This document shows positions 16,591 to 20,253 of a DNA stretch of 20,253 nucleotides, in pieces. The notes under the pieces were generated by a model, which saw only the letters and a list, made by a program, of their open reading frames with translations, searched no databases and was not told where the DNA came from. Position 1 is the first letter of the stretch. Each line of letters begins with the position of its first letter. The translations under genes and the position numbers were made by a program. Source of the DNA: Proteromonas lacertae (taxonomy: Eukaryota > Sar > Bigyra > Opalinata > Proteromonadidae); the NCBI GenBank assembly GCA_002245135.1, contig NGBS01000619.1, positions 1 to 20,253 on the forward strand, given 5' to 3'.

Positions 16591-16926
16591 ATGAATCAAT
16601 CATCAAATACATCTATATTGAATTCATTGAAAGATGTATCAAGTACAGTTGATTCACTTAAAAATGAGATGTATATAGTATTATTTTTGTTAGGTTTATG
16701 GTTATTAAATAAAATCAAACAAATAGGTGTTTATTTATATCGAAGACATTACCCAGAAGATATATCAAGAATATTAGATGAACCAGTAACACCAAGTACA
16801 TCAGTTCCTATGACTACATTTATGTCAAGAACAGTGCCTCTACCATCACCAAAAGTATCAAGAATTCATTCAAATAGATCACTAGATGATATAAGTTTAG
16901 ATATGAATGAGAAGAAAAATAATTAA
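16591..16926 (+). CDS. Small single-pass membrane protein
   Basis: 111 residues from the ATG at 16591, chosen because the in-frame upstream Met is followed only by TA-run residues (YLYIYI). A hydrophilic Ser/Asn-rich head (1-25) is followed by one hydrophobic segment (MYIVLFLLGLWLLN, about 27-40), a positively charged border (KIKQ, RRHYPED) and a Ser/Thr/Pro-rich tail (VTPSTSVPMTT, VPLPSPKVS). The layout suggests the head outside and the tail inside by the positive-inside rule. The function is unknown; an internal-membrane or egress role would be guesswork. It follows the zinc-finger gene on the same strand after about 100 AT-rich bases. Confidence 0.55.
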   Translation: MNQSSNTSILNSLKDVSSTVDSLKNEMYIVLFLLGLWLLNKIKQIGVYLYRRHYPEDISRILDEPVTPSTSVPMTTFMSRTVPLPSPKVSRIHSNRSLDDISLDMNEKKNN

Positions 16927-17094
16927 TTAATATATATGTTATATTTTATAATGTAATAGATGAATATGTATGTATATATCTTTCCCAAATAAAAAACAAA
17001 AATAATAATTCAATTCTTTAAAGAGTACCTTTTTTAATATAAAGATAAGGTATAACTTAGCAAAATAGAAGTAAGTATTTTAATTACTTTTTTT

Positions 17095-18825
17095 TTATTT
17101 AAGAAAGTCATCAAATATACTTTCATCTGGACTGAAATCAATATCATTATCAATATCAACATCAACAATATTACCATCATCATCAAACTTGAGATTAGGG
17201 TTTTCATCTCTTAACTTTTGCACATATGCCATTTTCAATGAAGCAATTTGTTTTTCTAATTCATTTTGATATTCAACCTTCTTTTTAAAGACATCATACT
17301 GATCTTGAGGAGTAACTTTAACTGGTGGAGTATTGTCTTTAATGATTGTACCATAAGGTTTAGGTGCAATCTTAACTAAAGGTTTAGGTGGTAATGGTGG
17401 TGCTATTTCTTTAACAATTGGTTTTTCATGAACTATTGGTGGTGGTTCAGCAATTTCATAATTCACTTTAGGTAATATCGGTTTAAGTGTTGGTTGTATA
17501 ATTTTTTTTGGATTAGCCCAATTATGCTTGCTGTAATAATAATCTTTATCATTGTTAATATTGTCTTCCATTTCCTTTAATATATCTTTGTTGATAATAA
17601 CTTTAGCTTGTGTTGTAATTTTAGTTTCATCAGTAATAACTTTAGCTGCTGGTGTAATTTTAGTTTCATCAGTAATAACTTTAGCTGCTGGTGTAATTTT
17701 AGTTTCATCAGTAATAACTTTAGCTGCTGGTGTAATTTTAGTTTCATCAGTAATAACTTTAGCTACTGGTGTAATTTTAGTTTCATCAGTAATAACTTTA
17801 GCTGCTGGTGTAATTTTAGTTTCATCAGTAATAACTTTAGCTACTGGTGTAATTTTAGTTTCATCAGTAATAACTTTAGCTACTGGTGTAATTTTAGTTT
17901 CATCAATAATAACTTTAGTTGGTGGTGTAATTTTAGTTTCATCAGTAATAACTTTAGCTACTGGTGTAATTTTATCTTTTTTATATTTACCTTTGGTTTT
18001 GATACATTAATTTTGATAACTTCATTATCATCATCAACATCTTCAAAAACATCATTATCATTAATCCAATCAGTATCCTTATTTTTAATGCATCATCAAC
18101 TAAATTCTTCTCAGACTTTAAAGGCTTTTTGATAGTAGTATTTATTTTATGCACTTTAATGCTTTCACCACCAATATTTGATTTAGGTGTTAGTTTTCTA
18201 CATCTTTTACTGCGTTTAATACATCCATCATCATCTTCATCATCATCATCAATATTAGCTTTTCTTTTCACACCACCTAATAACTTACTATCAGTTGTAA
18301 AATTGTCACCTAGAGAATATGGGCTAATTAATAAGACTTCATCAATATCTTTTAGTACCTCACCATTTATGTATTGAGGATTCTTTTCAACTGCATCAAA
18401 GAATAAATTTAATGAACTAGCATATCTAATTACTGATGATAAGGATAATAAACTTGGACTGTTATTATAATGAATATATTTGATTTTATCATCACAATAA
18501 TTTATAATGTTTTGTGAAATACTTCTAATTTTAATCCATTCTTTGACATCTAAGCTGTTAATGCTTTTTCTGTTAAATCTATGCACAAAAGCTATGTATA
18601 TATAATATAATATAATATAATATAATATATATATAGATACCTGCTTTTTGATTAGAATTCGATGATGAAGGTAGTGCTAATGCTTCTTCATTTTGCTGAA
18701 TCTTCTTTCATCTATATATATATTTAATGATGTATTTATATACTCTTCTTAACAACTTTTAATGTCTTTGATGAAGAATTATCTTCATTATCTCTAGGTG
18801 AAGTATGTTTAACACGTACACTCAT
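17095..18825 (-). CDS. Repeat-bearing proline-rich, coiled-coil protein locus, spliced and apparently broken
   Basis: A minus-strand locus with several coding stretches. Near the 5' side (ATG at 18825) is a short basic stretch (VRVKHTSPRDNEDNSSSK). A GT...AG intron candidate lies at 18592-18640. The stretch 17987-18586 has helical residues, an acidic run and a nuclear-signal-like KRSKRCRK. Next comes a 13-residue repeat array (unit close to ITPAAKVITDETK, nine full copies). It leads without a stop into a proline-rich part with PPLPPKP, then a short coiled coil (QNELEKQIASLKMAYVQKL) and an acidic tail (DVDIDNDIDFSPDESIFDDFLK). About one break is suspected, besides the intron(s). Function is unknown. 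The SH3-type motif, repeats and nuclear-type signal suggest a scaffold or host-interacting protein. Confidence 0.55.
17595..17974. repeat. 39-bp tandem repeat array encoding a 13-residue unit
   Basis: Nine full 39-base units (17595-17945) plus a 29-base partial. The unit begins TAATAACTTTAGCTGCTGG on the plus strand. Units are nearly identical, differing mostly at GCTGCT/GCTACT. Because the unit is a multiple of three, the minus-strand frame stays open through the array. The plus strand is also open here, but only as a by-product of the repeat. Confidence 0.9.
18592..18640 (-). other. Candidate 49-bp intron with TAATA repeats
   Basis: On the minus strand it starts GTATCTATA and ends TATACATAG, with about five TAATA-type pentamers between. 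The coding pattern on both sides (…SSSNSNQKA before, FVHRFNRK after) is consistent across it in one phase. Its size and style match the two introns at 15.3-15.5 kb. Confidence 0.55.
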
Positions 18826-18846
18826 TTTTAAAAAGAAATATTGAAT
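18823..18846 (-). promoter_or_regulatory. Possible motif variant at the start of the repeat-bearing gene
   Basis: Minus-strand reading TTCAATATTTCTTTTT just before the ATG at 18825 resembles the shared AATAAATTCTTA motif loosely and sits closer to the start than elsewhere. It is a weak case. Confidence 0.25.
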
Positions 18847-18980
18847 AAGGTGTTGAGAAAGTCGAAAATAAAAATGATTTCAAAATCGAAAGAAACCGTT
18901 TTTAATGAAATGTTTGATGATTTCAAGCTTATTTTAATAAAATCAAAATATTAAATAATATAGTTAGTTTAATTTTTATT

Positions 18981-20130
18981 TTATGTATATTTTGAATTAG
19001 GTCTTATAGTTCTACCAAAAGAACTCTTTCTTATATTTTTAGGTGCAATATATGTTACTTTATCATTTTTATCATTATCATTTTTGTTTGAATTTATGCT
19101 TTTATTGCACTTAACCTAAATCTACCTTTGTTTAATAACATTTTTAATTTTTCTTAATTCATATGGTTAAATTTAAATAAACCAAGGTTTTTAGGATTAA
19201 ATTCAGAAGGAATTGATCCATCTATATTCTTTAATGAGTAAGAAATAGGTGTTTTTTTATCAATCATATAAACTTTATCATAAAATATCTACTTTTATCT
19301 AACTTATTCTTCTTCTCTCTTTAACTCTAACATATTCATTTCTATCAAATTTAGTATCTTTTAATCTTCGTTCTTTATTTCTTTGTCTTGATTCTTTATA
19401 AAACAAATCTTGTAATTCAAAATCATCATGTACTTCATTTGGTGTATAATTATTAAGTGAACTATGTGGTTTTGAATTATAATATATACTATAGTGTTAA
19501 CTATTTCAATTAGACCATTAAGATTATTTAACTTTTCAAATTCTTTATCATCAAAAGTATTCAAGTATCTATAAAACATATTTTTAATAGTTCTTACTGA
19601 CTATCTAATATTTTCATTATATTATGTTCATCAGTATCTTTCATTATAATCTAATATTATTTTTATTAAATAGCTGCAAAAACTTATTACCATATATTAC
19701 ACCAGATTCTTGATCCATCAAAATAGAACCTACAAATCTAGCATTTTCATTAACATGTTTAAGACCTTGATAAAACCATGATTCAAAAACTGGAAATACG
19801 CTTGATTCAGTTTTACTTTTAACATAATATATCCACACTTTTCTACTAAACTTCAATTATAAATAAAAAAGGTAATTTTGTATTATTAAAAATATAATAT
19901 CCATTTGATATGAACCTGGTATCTTTTCTATTTCATATTTAATATTTATTCTTTTTTTAACTGCTACTTGGTAATCTGGTTTTGATTCAACTAACTCTTT
20001 AGCAGTTCTTGTTATATCAGGTTTTGAATACTTTGATGATAATTTATCAACACTAAAATTTATAAAATCATTTTTATTTAAATAACCAAGTCTTATATAA
20101 TTCATTTATTTTATGTTGTAAATCATTCAT
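18981..20130 (-). pseudogene. Retrovirus-type (DDE) integrase of the element, broken
   Basis: The enzyme would insert the element's linear DNA into the host genome. Recognisable pieces in minus-strand order are an N-terminal stretch near 20050 (KLSSKYSKPDITRTAKELVESKPDYQ, typical of the Polinton segment before the core), a core start with the first acidic residue in GSYQMDI near 19900, and strand-rich sequence (RKVWIYYVKSKTES). The second acidic region is ILMDQESG near 19715, and the distal part near 19400-19480 has the 'yN..pH.sl' type of pattern. A basic DEYVRVK-like piece occurs near 19330, and a Lys/Arg-rich end (IAPKNIRKSSFGRTIRP) stops at 18981. It is broken, with about five or more breaks. 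Its position at the end opposite the polymerase matches the family. Confidence 0.8.
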
Positions 20131-20253
20131 TTACTTATATATTTTAAAAATATATAAAATAAAAAATATATATAATAAAGAATTATGTTTTATTTTTTAT
20201 TTTTTATGATGTCTATCTTTAAGCCATTTATAATATAATTCTATATCTCTATT
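20131..20253. other. AT-rich right edge, no gene assigned
   Basis: Immediately upstream of the integrase. On the minus strand the outer 50 bases read as a short open stretch ending RDIELYYKWLKDRHHKK, which could be the tail of another coding piece from outside the window. No terminal repeat could be tested because the matching left end is not present. Confidence 0.35.

Larger units (their letters stand above)
1..20253. mobile_element. Maverick/Polinton-type virus-like element, nearly complete, partly broken
   Basis: The assignment rests on co-occurrence of protein-primed family B polymerase remains, an adenain-like protease, penton-like and major capsid proteins, an A32-like packaging ATPase and a retrovirus-type integrase. 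That combination is the defining Polinton gene set. Polymerase and integrase lie at opposite ends, as is usual for the family. The left end is outside the window and the right end is not clearly reached. No terminal inverted repeat or target-site duplication could be seen. Capsid, protease and most accessory frames look whole, while polymerase, integrase, ATPase and two accessory loci look broken, with perhaps eight to fifteen breaks in all. The preserved capsid block suggests a fairly recent insertion. Family is confident; exact borders and host are not. Confidence 0.9.

Noticed and set aside
17595-17974. CRISPR-like array
   Set aside because: The units are head-to-tail with no unique spacers, and the array is coding.
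17552-18132. Long plus-strand open frames over the repeat array (hydrophobic VILVSSVIT-type or CNFSFISNNFS-type repeats)
   Set aside because: They are the complement of a 39-base coding repeat. Any such repeat with a length divisible by three stays open in several frames. The minus-strand frame continues into normal sequence on the right-hand coding side, and the plus-strand ones do not.
18712-18743. A second, 32-bp GT...AG intron in the repeat-bearing gene
   Set aside because: It has plausible ends but is unusually short, and the reading across it is not clearly supported, so it is not listed as a feature.
18981-20130. Integrase as evidence of an LTR retrotransposon
   Set aside because: No reverse transcriptase, gag, aspartic protease or LTR is seen nearby. 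The integrase, polymerase and capsid set is the Polinton pattern.

Overview
The window is almost entirely one Maverick/Polinton-type DNA virus-like element, in an AT-rich eukaryotic genome. The evidence is the gene set. There is a protein-primed family B DNA polymerase at the left (cut by the window edge), an adenain/Ulp1-like cysteine protease, a penton-like minor capsid protein, a double-jelly-roll-type major capsid protein, an A32/HerA-FtsK-like packaging ATPase, and a retrovirus-type integrase at the right. Base composition is AT-rich throughout. There are Asn/Gln runs and short AT-rich GT...AG introns of about 45-49 bp, so the host is a eukaryote with compact introns. A glomeromycete fungus or an amoeboid protist would fit, but the host cannot be fixed from this sequence. 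Neither terminal repeat could be identified; the left end lies outside the window.

Layout. 1-1501 (+): DNA polymerase remains. 1534-6393 (-): accessory and virion-type genes, comprising a basic helical protein, a long polyproline plus coiled-coil protein, two small unknowns, and a basic core-like protein with two GYGKRRRR boxes. 6486-7046 (+): protease, head to head with the core-like gene. 7039-9724 (-): two overlapping genes of unknown role, one ending in a very basic tail. 9804-13922 (+): capsid and packaging block (penton, major capsid, ATPase, membrane-anchored protein). 14058-14537 (-): Cys-rich protein. 14540-15216: non-coding, including a GC-richer island full of inverted repeats. 15217-15798 (+): a spliced gene with twin introns. 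16037-16926 (+): a triple zinc-finger protein and a small membrane protein. 17095-18825 (-): a repeat-bearing proline-rich gene. 18981-20130 (-): integrase remains.

How the parts fit. The capsid, protease and most accessory frames look whole. The polymerase, integrase, ATPase, the long coiled-coil gene and the repeat gene look broken. I read this as a fairly young but decaying copy. Two patterns tie the unknown genes to the virus-like core. Several carry motifs matching the adenain cleavage consensus, and many start behind a shared AT-rich upstream motif (roughly ATTCAWTAAATTCTTA). Three separate proteins also carry a PPLPP(R/K)P motif of the type bound by SH3 domains, which may point to a host cytoskeleton or signalling interaction.
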